Of a stretch of 64,000 bases of DNA, positions 32,228 to 44,285 are shown piece by piece. Location of the stretch: the NCBI GenBank assembly GCA_039583875.1, contig CM077166.1, positions 83,016,564-83,080,563 of the forward strand, in the 5' to 3' direction. This DNA comes from Platanthera guangdongensis (lineage: Eukaryota > Streptophyta > Magnoliopsida > Asparagales > Orchidaceae). Below the pieces are notes generated by a model. It did not search any database, was not told where the DNA came from, and saw nothing but the letters and a program-made list of their open reading frames with translations. How positions within the stretch are numbered: position 1 is the first letter of the stretch; every line of letters starts with the position of its first letter. The translations under genes and the position numbers were made by a program.

Positions 32228-35200
32228 CTAAACTAAGTCTTCCCCATTGATCATTCCTAGCTGATTTATAAAGAAGAGATGATTTCTCTCATCCAGAGGT
32301 TTGGTGAATATATCAGCCCTTTGTAAATTAGTGTAGATATAGACAAGCTTAATTTTGTTTTTGTCTACACACTCTCTTATGAAATGATGCTTAATGTTTA
32401 TATGCTTTGTCCTACTATGATGGACTGGATTCTATGCTATGGCTATAGCACTTGTGTTATCACAAATTAGAGTTGAATTATTTAAGTTGATACCATAGTC
32501 TAGTAATTGATTTTGTATCCACAGCATCAGTGAACAACAGCTACCTGCTGCAATGTATTCTGCCTCAGCAGTTGAGGTAGATACAGATGACTGTTTCTTA
32601 CAAAACCAGGATACTAATCTCATACCCAGGAACTGGCAAGTGCCTGAAGTACTTTTTCTATCCACCCTGCATCCAGCAAAATCAGCATCTGAGTATCCAG
32701 TTAAATCAAATTCTGATTCTTTGGGATACCATAGGCCTAGACTAGGACAACCCTTTATATATCTCAAAATTCTTTTTAGGAAAATAAGGTGAGATTCTTT
32801 TTGGTTCACCTGGAACCTAGCACAAAGGCATGTGACAAACATGATATCAGGTCTGCTTGCTGTAAGGTATAACAGGGATCCAACAATGGCCCTATATAGT
32901 TTCTGATCCATAGGTTTCCCATGTGCATCTGAATCAATTACAACATTTGTAGTCATAGGTGTCTTCTTTCCTGATGCATCAGCCATCCCAAACTTTTTGA
33001 TAAGCTCTTTAGCATACTTAGCTTGGGAGATGAAGATGCCATCAGGGAGCTGCTTCACTTGGAGACCAAGGAAGTAGGAAAGCTCACCCATGCTACTCAT
33101 TTCAAATTTAGAATGCATGAGATCAGAGAATCTCTTGCATAATTTTAAATTAGTAGACCCAAATATTTTGTCATCCACATATATTTGTACTAACAGTATT
33201 TGATCCTTATTATGTCTAGTGAAACGTGTTCTATCTACAATGCCTCTAATGAATTTATGCTCTAACAGAAAGCTAGCTAGAGTCTCATACCAAGCTCTTG
33301 GAGCTTGCTTTAGACCATAGAGAGTTTTATGCAATTTGTAAACATAAGAGGGATGAGTTGGAGAAACAAAACCTGGAGGTTGTTCAACATACACCTCTTC
33401 CTTGAGTACTCAATTCAAGAATGCACTTTTCACATCCATTTGATAGACCTTGAATCTCTTGTAAGCTGCATAGGCAAGGAATATTCTGATTGCTTCCAAC
33501 CTTGCAACAGGTGCAAAGGTCTGGTCATAATCTATTCCTTCTTCTTGCCTATATCCTTATGCAGCAAGCCTGACTTTATTCCTTACTATTACTCCTTGTG
33601 AATCCAGCTTGTTTCTGTAGACCCATTTGGTTCCAATGACTAGGTAGTCTTGATTCCTTGGAACCAAATCACAAACTCTACATCTCTCAAACTGATTTAA
33701 TTCCTCCTGCATTGCAATGATCCAGTGGGGATCTTGCTCTGCATCATGGATGGATAGAGGTTCAATCTGAGAGAAAACAGGCATGCATCAAATCTTGGTT
33801 GAGTTGATGCCTTGTCTGTACACCTACTGATATGTCTCCAATAATTTGAGATCTTGGGTGATCCCTAAGTGTGACAAGATTAGCTGGTGGAGTTGGTTCT
33901 GCAACAACATTTGGAATTAATTCCTCCTGTGGAATTATGTTTGATGTTGGGGGAATATCACTCCCTTCAATGCCTTCATCTTCACTTTCTTCAATGCCTT
34001 GTGGAGAAGGATGAGTTGGAACCTCTTGGGTAATGTTTAGTCCATCCAAAGTCTCACACAAGTGATGTACCTGAAAGTTGCTTCTGGTAGAAATTTCTTT
34101 CTCCTTGCAAGAAATATTAACTTCATCAAAATTAACATGGATAGACTCCTCAATTTTTAAAGTTGATTTGTTATAAACTTTTTTAAAGTTGTTTGTGTGA
34201 TATAACATATACAACCAAAGACTTTAAAATAGTTTATTTTAGGTTTCTTTCCTTTTAGTAATTCATAGGAAGTCCTATTCTTTAGCTTATGTATCAGGCT
34301 TCTGTTCAGGACATAGTTTGCAGTGTTCATAACCTCTGCCCAAAAGGATAGTGGAATGCAAGCATCTATAAGTAATGTACCTGCAGCTTCAATGAGTGTC
34401 CTATTTTTCCTTTCAGCTATCCCATTTTGTTGAGGAGTTTTAGGAGCTGAGAAGCAATGACTGATATCTTCCTTCTCACAGAACTCATGCATAAGAAGAG
34501 ACTCAAACTCTATGTCATGATCACTTCTGATCAATGCAATATGAGTAGAGAACTCAATCTGTATGGTCCTGAGAAAATCTGTAAGAACCTTGAAGGTATC
34601 TGACTTAGATCTCAGAAAGGATACCCAAGTGAACCTGGAGAAGTCATCTACAATAACCAAAGTGTAGGATTTCCCTCATAGGGTTTGTACAACAATGGGT
34701 CCAAATAGATACATGTGTAGCAAATATAAAATCCTAGGTGAATCACTTTTATTAATGGATTCGAAACTATATTTAGTTTGCTTGCCTAATTGACAAGCCC
34801 TGCAAAAGCCTTTCTTCTTGTGGGGACCAGAAGGTAAACCTCTAACAAGGTTGTTTTTTGATAGCCTAGCAATATTTTTCAGGTTTACATGACCTAGTCT
34901 TTTATGCCATAAATCATTCTGGTTACTAATTAAGTTAAGTAAACAGATATCAGAATTGGCAGATAGAAAATCAACTAAATATATGCTGCCTTGTCTATTC
35001 CCAAATAAAACTGTTTGGTTTTTTTTATTAGAGATAATACAGGAAGATGAAGTAAAATGTACATGATATCCTTCATCACATAATTGACTTTTGGAGATGA
35101 GGTTATGCTTCAGTCATCTGACATATGTCACTTTCTTGAATATGACAGCTCCAATCTTCACTGCTCCAAAACCTTCTGACTGGCCATATTTGGAGTCACC

Positions 35201-35335
35201 AAAGATGACCTTTGTCCCCAGCTTGGACTTATAGTTGGATAGAATATCCTTACTGCCAGTCATATGTTTGGAGCAACCACTGTCTAAGTATCCGGTGAGA
35301 TTCACACTTGGACAGCTCTTCACTTGTAATGAAAA
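32228..35335 (-). pseudogene. Element D pol: protease, integrase, RT, RNase H
   Basis: Mostly one frame on -. Protease: YLDSGCSKHMTG (about 35285). Integrase: DDFSRFTWVSFL, RSDHDIEF (the usual Gly is Asp), QQNGIAERKNRTLIEAAG. A frame change near 34190 lies after the integrase core. [11 protein letters not shown] region with a stop, then 33394-32432 with GLKQAPRAWYETL and VDDKIFG in place of the usual VDDIIFG. RNase H: GYSDADFAGCR and STAEAEYIAAGSCC. Ends GMINGEDLV at 32228. Several further stops. Confidence 0.92.
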
Positions 35336-35517
35336 ACAGTTAAATGTTCTTGACCCAGGTTACCTTGGGTCCTTTGTTTTCCTGGTATGAAAAGCTGGAA
35401 ATAACAAAATATTCTGGTTGGGATTTATATCCTAGAGGGTGATATCTCCTAAGTGGTATTAAAGGCTTTCCTGGAATTATTTAAGTTTCTATTATAATTA
35501 AAGTTTTGGTTAAGTCT

Positions 35518-35768
35518 TTCTGGGTTCGACGAATTTTTTTGAGTTCGTCGACCAGAGTTCGACGAATAGGGTTGAGATCGTCGATCTCTGCCCAGAGAAT
35601 GAATATATTCATTTTCTGTGCCCCTTATTCATCGACCTCTACTCGACGAACCATACAGAGTTCATCGATCACAGTTAGACGAATTACTATAACTATAGTT
35701 TGCGTTCAGAGTTTGTCGATCTGGGTTCGACGAACTGGCTAGATTTCATCGATCTAAGTTCGAAGAAT
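35518..35768. repeat. Element D: TCGTCGA word array at the 3' end of gag
   Basis: TTCGTCGAAC / GATCGACGAA-type words. Read in the gag frame on - they give SSNLDR, SSSNPDR and SSNCDR peptides split by stops, matching the intact SSN..RRS repeats in E gag (53041-53215). Confidence 0.85.
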
Positions 35769-35769
35769 T

Positions 35770-37430
35770 CTACTGAACCTTGTTACCTATGGTTTTCTGG
35801 TTGTTGGTTTTCTGACCTATTGATTTAGAAACATTTTTTGTTGTTTGTTTATTGATTACTTTTTCTTTTCCCTTAGCAGTGACAAATTTTGTGGGGGTTG
35901 TTAAGATGTTCTTCCTGAGAATGGGGGGCAAACCTGATGAAGCACCCAAGCCTAGCTTGGCATTATGTCTAGCATTCACAGTGCTTGTGATGTCCAGCAG
36001 CTTGAGGCTTCTTCCATTAAGAGTTTCCTCAAGTTGTTTAGCCTCACAAAGCTCAGTTTTTAACAATGTTATTTGCTCATTAGCTAAGCATAATTCATCT
36101 TTTAACCTATTATTTTCAGAGTTAATATTTTCTAAAATTCCTAATTTTTCCCTAAGGGTTTTAATCTCTTTTTCTGAATTTATTAAGTCTATACATATTG
36201 ATTTAAATTCAATTTTAAAATAATCTGAAGTGTCATCAAAAGAAGATAGTACCTTATCAGCTTCTGAATTTGAAGCTTCATCATTGTCTGATTCCTCTTC
36301 TTCTGAATTTCTCCTCGAAGCATCAATTGCATGAGGCAAACCTCCTTAGCCCTTGCTTCTTCCTCATCTTCACTGGAGATGGAAGATGTTGATTCATCTT
36401 CAGTTTCACTCCAGGTTTCAGCCACAAAACCCTTTTCCTTCCTCTTGTATTTGCTGGAAGAAGGTTTGCTGGTGTGCTATTTCCTGGTGTCTTTCTCTCT
36501 TCTATTCTCTTTCTTCTGATTCTCTGGACACTCAGAGAGGAAGTGCACAAGTTTCCTGCACCCATAACATACCACTTCTTTAGTTGGTGTTTTATCATAC
36601 CTGGGTTTGTCATCTTACCTAGATGACTTTCTTCTGAAGTACTTTCTTGCCATCTTGTAGAATCTTTTGGCAAATAGACTCATGAGCTCTTCATTTGATG
36701 TTGATGTCTCTGTCTCCTCAGCAGCCTTGAAAGCTATACTTTGTTCTTTTCTGGCTGGTGGAGGTGTCCTTTGCTCTGCTGCCTCCCTGGACTTGATCAG
36801 TTGTTCATAAGACTATAACTTGCCCAATAGAGATTCTGTAGATATCTCATTTATGCTTCTGGACTCCTTGATGGGCCAGATCATTGAATCCCATGAGCTT
36901 GGGAAGCACATCAGGATCTTGTCATTCACCTCTGTGAGGGTGATGTCCTTGTCCAAGGCTTTTAGCTCATTAATGATTGAGCTTAACCTGTTATACATAT
37001 CAGCTATTGATTCAGCTTCTTCTTTCTTGAAGTTCTCATATAAGGATATGAGGTTGGATCTCCTATCCTTTCTCTCATCAGCTGAACCAGCCACCATCTG
37101 ATTTAGTGAATCCCAGATGTCTTTGGCTGAGGTGCATTCAGCCACCTTCTGAAAAATATCATCTGACATAGTCTGTGCCAGTATGTTCATAGCCTTGGCA
37201 TCAGCTATCTTTGCCTTCTTCTGGGGTTCAGTCCACTCAGGTGGTGGAACTTCAGTAGTGCTTATAGATGTTGCAGAAGTTGAAGCATGAGGGGGACCTG
37301 TCAAGATATAGTTGTATATATCCTCAAAAATAGAATTCATGTATAATTTAATTCTTTCCTTCCAGATGGCAAACCTGTTTAGGTTGCAAACAGGAGGTCT
37401 GGTGCTTGCATAATCCTTATTTTGTGCCAT
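35770..37430 (-). pseudogene. gag: Element D gag
   Basis: ATG at 37430 (MAQNKDYASTRPPVCN, as in E). The gag core is followed by a stop at 36813, a zinc knuckle with CYGCRKLVHFLSEC (about 36570-36530), an acidic Ser-rich stretch, then a shift near 36335 into a coiled-coil region (36339-35770: KSICIDLINSEKEIKTLREKL ... NNRLKDELCLANEQI). Same domain order as E gag. Non-functional through stops and at least one frameshift. Confidence 0.9.
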
Positions 37431-37525
37431 AGCTGTGTATATAAATCTAATATGGAAATAAAAATAAAATTTAGATCAAACAAAGGATCTTTGGTTCAAG
37501 GGTTAGCTTGTACAACCAAAAGAAC

Positions 37526-37539
37526 CTGCACTGATACCA
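37526..37539 (-). other. Element D primer binding site
   Basis: TGGTATCAGTGCAG on -, two bases from the LTR; initiator tRNA-Met type for the first nine bases, then diverging. Confidence 0.85.
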
Positions 37540-37541
37540 AT

Positions 37542-39499
37542 TGAAAGTGAGCACTTAGATCAGAAATACTCTAGATGGGGGGGGGGTGAATAGAGTATTC
37601 AGAGTTTTATAAAATTCTTTGCTGGATGATGCAGATTAGTGTAAGTGCAGTTGTAAATAAATCAAGATATAAAAGCATAGAAACTAACTACCACAGCCAT
37701 AGAAAGAAAACAAAAGAAAGAGGGCAACCAGACGACACAAGAAATTTATAGTGGTTCCCCAACCTGGGTACATCCACTCTTCTACTACCCTGGTAGAAAT
37801 CCACTCAGGTTTTTGATCAGGTGCCTGACACCAATGAGCTTTTGATCAAGTGATCAAAAACCAAATCCCCAAGTCTTTTGATCAGGTGACTTGTAACCAG
37901 GAATTACATTTGAAGGGAGATGACAACTCTTTACACAGTGGGGGTGAGAGAGTTGATTATATCTTCTCTGTCAACAATCAGAGAGAAGTCTTGTGGATTA
38001 TTGATGGTAGCAAATGGCTCCCCCTGAGATATTGAATGGTTCAGGGAAATATGGAAGCCTTGCTGCAGGGTGATAGGCCTTCAAGCTTTTAGTCTTTATA
38101 TGCAGGAACTTCTTGATAGATTTGATAGTTGTTGTCCTTGGAAGTCCTGGAGTGTTGAAGTAAGAAGACTCTTGATTTTGTATGATTGTTCTTCTTCTTC
38201 TGAGAGCAAATCTTCTTTTTGTATTAGAGCTTTTGTGAAAGAAGCAGAGAATCTATTGAAGACAGACTGATTGAAAATCTCTTTGTCTATATATGCTGTG
38301 TCCCTGTTGTATCTCTGCAATTACTCTGATTGTTCTTACTTGCTTGCTTTCCTACTTTACTTACCGTCAGGAAGGAGAGAAAAATCTCTTTTATATTTCC
38401 TGAGGGAATTTTCTTTCGAAATTTGAATCCTTCTGCGGCAATCAATGCTGGCGGTCCTTGAAAATAAACTGCATTGATTTCTTTCCCCACCTGTCCCTTA
38501 GAAAAATGGAAAACAATAATTCTGATGAAAGTCGTGATTAATGTACCGTCCAACGGTAATATTAAGAGAATATTTTATCATTAATCATTCAGAAATTATT
38601 GTCATAGACTAAGGACAGAAGGAATAAATGCTAAGTCTGGAATCGTCGAACTGATGACAGAATTCGTCGAGCTGATAACTGTGTTCGTCGATTGGAGTTC
38701 AACAACTATTTTGGACTTAGAATATTCACTATTGTATCTGAAATGAAAGTTAAAGTCTCCAAAATTCGTCGACCTAAGATTTGATTTCGTCGAGCTGAGT
38801 TTCTGGCGTTGTCAAATATTCTATGTGTCGACACAATTACTCCTGGTGTCGACACACGTGGTGTCGACTGATATCCTGTATGTCGACACAAGTCTTCTGT
38901 ATGGTGTCGACACAACCTTTCCAAAGTGTCGACTGATGATCTGTGTGTCGACACAAGTGCTTCTAGTGTCGACTCAGTTGGTGTCGACATATACTCTGAG
39001 TGTCGACTGATGATCTGGGTGTCGACACAAGTGCTTCAAGTGTCAACTTAGTTGGTGTCGACATATACTCTGAGTTTCGACACAAGTCTTCTGGTTCTAA
39101 GTTGTTGAAGTAGATAATCCAGAGTTCATCGGGAAGAGAACTAAGTTCTTCGACCTGAGACTAGAGAACATAGTCTTACAGAATGCTGTAGTAATCCAAA
39201 GATTCGTCGACCAAAGAATAAAGTTCGTCGAGCTCAGCTCAGAGAATTTTCTCTGAGATCGTCTAGCTGAGCACGACAATCGTCGACCTGAGTTCGACGA
39301 AAGTCGAACTCACTTTACAGAGTCTTGAAATCTTCTAAGTCTTGAGTCTCTTGCAGTCTTGTTGATAGCTGGTCCATGTGATGTTGACTCTAAGGACTTG
39401 GCCTAGACTCTAGGACACAACTATGACCCTGGCTATACATTGTGGATCATATGATCCTAACTTAGTGAACCTAGCCCAAATCTCACTAGGGATCCAACA
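37542..39499 (-). repeat. Element D 5' LTR
   Basis: TGTTGGATCC ... TTTCA on -, 1958 bases. TATA-like boxes on - near 38390 (AAATATAAAAGAG) and 38215. U3 arrays at 38645-39300 mix TTCGTCGA-type words (both ends) with GTGTCGACAC words (38825-39085). Confidence 0.94.
38645..39305. repeat. Element D 5' LTR word arrays with a 74-bp tandem duplication
   Basis: Units starting GTGTCGACTGATGATCT at 38926 and 39000 are 74 bases apart and nearly identical over their length. The 3' LTR has one. Flanking words are TTCGTCGA/TCGACGAA. Confidence 0.9.
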
Positions 39500-39504
39500 A
39501 AGTG

Positions 39505-41133
39505 CTTCCTCATTATTTCATATATTTAAATCCTTCTCTACCTCCACCATATCACCTTGGTTGAGTACACCTTACAGCACCATATGTTCATTAAGGATTT
39601 GACTAACAAATGTACTTAACATATTTCACACCGATCATTTATAGTCTAAATTCCACAAACATTAAGGTTACTGTACTATGATCTATTTACCAATACAAAA
39701 CAAACATGAGATTTACATGTGCAGAAATGATTACTGTATAGTAAATTTAAACGGGGATTCCTGAGACTACAGGAATCCGGTGAAGGCATTTAACAACTCA
39801 TTGGAAAGGTATTTCCAAGGGCTGCGACTTTCGTGTTTACCTGAAACCCCAGATCTGGCCGCATCGTGACTGAAATCGGCCTCGAAGGTTGCTGCTCGAA
39901 GAAAATAGATTTCCGCGCGCATCTTAAAGCAGAGCATATGACATTGGTTCGTCTTCTTCCCTCAACTAACCTTTTAAATAACATACAGAATTTCTCCTCC
40001 CTTATTCACCCTCATAAGGCCACTTCTCATCACAAAACCAATCCACAAACTGCATTTGAAGTGAGGGAAAGGTTGAAGACTCTAATTCCTAGGACTCAAG
40101 TCCTACCATGGCCTTTCCTAGAAACCTTCTTCTCACGAATCAAGACCCTTTTGAGTCGATATCTCTCTTACAAATAACTAAAGATCTAGGAACAAGAGAG
40201 AGGATAGGAAGCTCACCTCGTTTTTAGCGTTTCCACCATTTCCAACCATTGATCTTGTCACCCTTCTTGGCAGCATCTTCTTCCCGCTGGTTGGTGTTCG
40301 TACTTCATAGGAAGAAAATCAGCTCCATCACATTCTTCCTCTCCAGATATTTCTTACAGAGATGCCCTGGAAGGAAGACTAGAAACGGCTAGGGTTTTCT
40401 CCCCTTTTCATGTGAGAAGTTGGGCAACTGTATAGCCACGTGTAGGCCTGGCATTGGACCACCAATGAACTCAGTAAATGAGCCCCTTTGAAACGACGCA
40501 GCCAGAAAATTTTCTAAAACCCGAAGTTGAACTACACGGGTAGGGACACGCCCGTGTCACTACCCGTGTCCTGCTCGGGAGGAACATTGTCGACGATTCG
40601 TCGAGCTCCGCTCGATGAATTGTCGAGCATCTGCTTGGAACACACGGGTAGGGACACGCCGGTGTAACTTCCAGTGTCCTGCTCAGTAGGAAGACGGTCG
40701 ACACTTCGTCGAGCTCTGCTTGACGAATCGTCGAGCTGCTGCCTGGAAACACATGTGTAGGGGTCGACGATTCATCGAGCTCAGCTCGACGAATCGTCGA
40801 GCTAAGCACACGGGTAGGGACACGCCCGTGTCACTACCCATGTCCTGCTCTGGAAACAACAAGTATTGTGTGCAGTTGCCAGAGAACCACACGGGTATGG
40901 ACATGCCCGTGTCACAACCCGTGTCCTTCTCTGAAAATCTCACAAAGAAGAAGGAAAGACACCGGAGTACCACACAGGTATGGACACGCCGATGTCAGTA
41001 CCGGTGTCCTACTATGGAACAACTTCTCCTCCCTTACTCGAGTACAAGCCCAACTTCCAGCACTCCCTGAGCCCAAGTCAACTCTCCTTACTTAAAAGTG
41101 TGCATGAGTGGCCTAGCGTGAATTGGGACGTTA
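39505..41133 (-). mobile_element. LTR-like DNA hosting element D (probable Ty3-type LTR)
   Basis: No gene. Read on -, the edge at 41133 begins TGTAACGTCCCAATTCACG directly after the truncated RT of F (…VEYVV). This type of start is common in Del/Tekay-like LTRs. A word array follows at 40528-41000. The far edge would lie left of 5882 and was not found. Confidence 0.5.
40528..41000. repeat. Mixed array: ACACGGGTAGGGACACGCC and TCGTCGAGCTC words
   Basis: Two word types alternate: ACACGGGTAGGGACACGCCC/CGTGTCACTACCCGTGTCC and CGATTCGTCGAGCTC/GCTCGACGAA. The first shares its core with the array at 4340-4785, the second with D and E. Confidence 0.88.
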
Positions 41134-42599
41134 CACAACATACTCAACTCCTTCAGTAGGCAAGGTTAAACCTAGAGTAGTACACAATCTCTTCTTCAAC
41201 CCCTGGAAAGCTTCTTCACAGTTATCACTCCATATGTACGTAGTATTCTTCTGGGAAATTCTAGTTAGAGGAGCAGACAACACTGAAAACCCTTCCATGA
41301 ATCTTCTATAATAGCCAGCCAGGACTAAGAAGCTTCTAATCCCCTTAGGTGTAGAAGGTCTCTCTCATTCCATCACATCAGAAATCTTAGTCGGGTCTAC
41401 AGAAATACCGTCCTTGCTTACAACATGACCCAAAAAGGAAACCTGAGGTAGCCAGAACTCACACTTGCTCAACTTTGCATATAACTATGCTCCCTCAGGG
41501 TCGACAAAACCAATCGCAGATGTTGAGTATTCTCCTCAACACTGCGGGAATACACAAGAACGTCCAAGAAATTCTATGAATACAATCATGAAACGGTCCA
41601 AGAAATTCTTGAACACTCTATTCATTAAATCCATGAATACAGATGGTGCATTGGTCAAACCGAAGGACATCACCAAAAACTCAAAATGTCCATGTCGTGA
41701 ACGGAAAGCAGTTCGTGGAATATCTGCCTCACGAATCCTTAACTCGTGGTAGCCTGAACGAAGATCGATCTTGAAAAATACCGAGCTACCACGCAACTTA
41801 TCGAACAAATCATCAATCCTCAGCAAGGTATATCTATTCTTAATGGTCACCTTATTCAATTCTGTATAATCGATGTAAAGTCTCATCGATCCACCTTTCT
41901 TCTTTACAAAAAATACGGGAGCACCACATGGAGAAGAACTCGATCTAATAAAAACATACTACATCAACTCATCAAGATGATTGCGTAATTCATCCAACTC
42001 AAGCGGAGCCATAAGGTACAGTGCTTTGGCAATAGGACGAGTACCATGCTGGAGGTCTATCACAAACTCTATCTCCTTCACAAGAGGAAGTCATAGAAGA
42101 CAATCATGAAAACATCTGGAAACTCTCGCACCACCGAGATATCCTTAAGATGTGGTGTAACAAAAGTTATTTCCAATGCAGAAATAGAAACCAAATATGC
42201 CTCACGACAAAACTCTATTGCACGACAAGCACGTACAGCAAAAATAATAGGAGAAACCCTATCCTGAAAACCATAGGCGCTCATAGGTTTGCCATTATCC
42301 ATCTTGAAGTCCTGACACATTACCTTGCACTGGATGACCGCATCGTACTTGGACAGCCAGTCCATGCACAAAATCACATCAAAGTCCGCTAAATCCAAAC
42401 CCATCAGATCTGCAAAGGCTAGGAAATTCCGTAGATAAATAGGGCATCTCAGAACTCCTTGATTATATATCACCGAATCACCAGAGGGAAGCTTGACGTT
42501 GAAGGAGTCTCCTAATTGAGCCACGTCCAATCGATGTTTATCTACAAGCTCCACGCCACAAAGGAATGGGTGGGACCCGAATCAAAAAGAACACGTGCC
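41134..42599 (-). pseudogene. Element F pol: protease and RT, truncated
   Basis: Protease active site LFDSGPTHSFV near 42580 (usually DSGATHS), followed by [75 protein letters not shown] and [13 protein letters not shown]. The catalytic IDD box after FMIVFI is destroyed by a small insertion at about 41570-41590 (the frame reads IEFLGRSC and stops). Remnants continue to 41134, ending TLPTEGVEYVV. RNase H and integrase are missing. Confidence 0.85.
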
Positions 42600-43934
42600 C
42601 ACCTATTCTTCACCTTAAACTCCCCTAAAATCATAACATACATAACTAAATGAACTAAAACTAGGGCAATAATAGAGAGTAAAAACAATTAAACTAGGGT
42701 CTAACCTGATATCACTTGCATAGAGGTCTGAGCTTCCTCCCTGGTCACCACATTCAGCTTTCCTTTCCCTTTGTCCTGGTTTGGTGGCGGCGGCAGAGCT
42801 CGAAGCGGGGCAGGCTGCAGTGGAGTCTGAGCCTGGAGGCATGAAGTCTTCAGGTGCCCCTTCTGCCCGCACTAGAAGCAAGTCTTATCCTTCAACTAGC
42901 AACGACTCACGTCGTGCCCCTTCCTTGAGCAGTACATGCACACCAGATCTCCTTTTGGGTGCACCTTGCATGGCGAGCACCTACTGCTGCTTCAAGGTGG
43001 CAGTCCTTTTGAAACACATTTCGTAAGGGTGGCCAGATCTACCAAAGAAGCTACATAATTCTTTAATTTTCTTCTTCGAAGAAGGGCCAACTACCCTAGA
43101 GCTTCCATCCTCATCACATTTCCTCTTCTCCTTTCTTGTCGCGACACCTCGATTCTTGACATTCTCGATCACCTCAACCTTCAGAGCGACTTCCACTGCC
43201 TCAGCATAGCTTTCAACTCTATAAAAGCATGCTAATTGTTAGACATTGCTTCTTCATCCTCCGAGAAAGCGCTTCACTCTTCCTGCCTCTGAAACTACTA
43301 TATCAGGAACAAATCTGCTTAACTTACCAAACTCAATTTCATATTCGCTCACCATGAGCTGTCTCTGCTTCAAATGCAGGAAGTTATTCATCAGACGATC
43401 CTGCTCGACCAAAGGTAAAAACTTTGTAAGTAGCATCTTCTTAAAGGACTCCAAAGAGCATCCTGACATCAAACTTTCCTTTTCCTGAATCCACCAAGTC
43501 TATGCCAGGACTTTTAGGTGGTAGGCCGCAATCATTACCTTCTGGGCTTCAGCAATCCCCAAATACGTGAAAATCTCATTGATAGTGATGATCCAGTCAT
43601 CCAAAACCATAAAGTTGGCACTCCCGTCATAAGTGGGAGGTCTCAATTGCTGGAAATGCGATATAAGGTTCATATCTGGTGGTAGCATCACTGGGTGTAG
43701 CAAATGAGCAGTATTAGCAGGTACAGCTTGACCCGTGGTAGAATCTTGTGCAAGGGGTTGCTGTGCGGGAGTGGTAGACAATAAGGACTGAATCTACGAC
43801 TGCATCGCAACTAACTGCCTCGTTAGAGCCTCGTTACTATGACGAAAACTCTCGATCACCGCATCACTTTGTGCACCAGACGACTCACCCTCCAACTGGG
43901 AAGTCAACCTCATTACAGGACGTCTAGCCGACAT
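42600..43934 (-). pseudogene. gag: Element F gag
   Basis: ATG at 43934 (MSARRPVMRLTSQ), an in-frame TAG near 43795, then the retrotransposon gag domain: FQQLRPPTYDGSANFMVLDDWI, AAYHLKVLA, SFKKMLLTKFLP, FLHLKQRQLMVSEYEIEFGKL, with stops and shifts. Cys/His knuckle remnants lie near 43030-42850 (CSFFGRSGHPYEMC). Typical Ty3-type gag layout; inactive. Confidence 0.82.
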
Positions 43935-44280
43935 TTCTAGAAAATTAACAAACGAATCATCAAAAATCATAGATTACGACTAGGCCACATAACTAGTTCA
44001 TACCATACTTTAAAGACCCTTGCATTTGCTGCAAACTTGCTCAGGGATTATGACGATATGTCCTACTTAGGATGATATGCTCTCAACCTATTTACTCATA
44101 TGTCTATGATATGAATGCATGAATTCTTTATTCTTATTTAAAATCATGTGTGTATATGTGTCATCACGTAAACCTTAACTTAGCACGTATGCTTATGCGA
44201 TGATATGTTATATATGCAGTGCTATGCATTCTAAAAAGGCCATAATGCATGTATGAGCAGTGTACACATAAAATGTTATG
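43935..44280 (-). other. Element F leader, part next to gag
   Basis: Non-coding. With 56588-56892 it forms a leader of about 650 bases. GCATCCCATACTRCATAA-like units recur at the E insertion site and near 56659 and 56724. Confidence 0.6.
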
Positions 44281-44285
44281 CATCC
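44281..44285. repeat. Target-site duplication of element E (CATCC)
   Basis: CATCC before TGAAAGTGC at 44286, matched by CATCC at 56583-56587 after the other LTR. Confidence 0.95.

Larger units (their letters stand above)
5883..39499 (-). mobile_element. Element D: SIRE-like copia retrotransposon, split by B and C
   Basis: 5' LTR 37542-39499, internal region 28694-37541, and 3' LTR in three pieces (5883-6926, 15096-15429, 28189-28693). Without B, C and their target repeats it measures about 12.7 kb. LTR ends are TGTTGGATCC...TTTCA on the - strand. Flanks are AAGTA (5878-5882) and AAGTG (39500-39504), a 5-bp duplication with one change. Order: PBS, gag, protease, integrase, RT/RNase H, word array, ORF3, purine tract. 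Many stops and shifts make it inactive. Confidence 0.9.

Noticed and set aside
39866..40177. 103-aa ORF at 39866-40177 as a host gene
   Set aside because: No recognisable domain or conserved start; lies inside LTR-like DNA.
39505..41133. 3' LTR of F
   Set aside because: It begins right after the truncated RT but does not resemble 56911-58957 beyond the first ~15 bases, so it is more likely a different element inserted in, or joined to, F.
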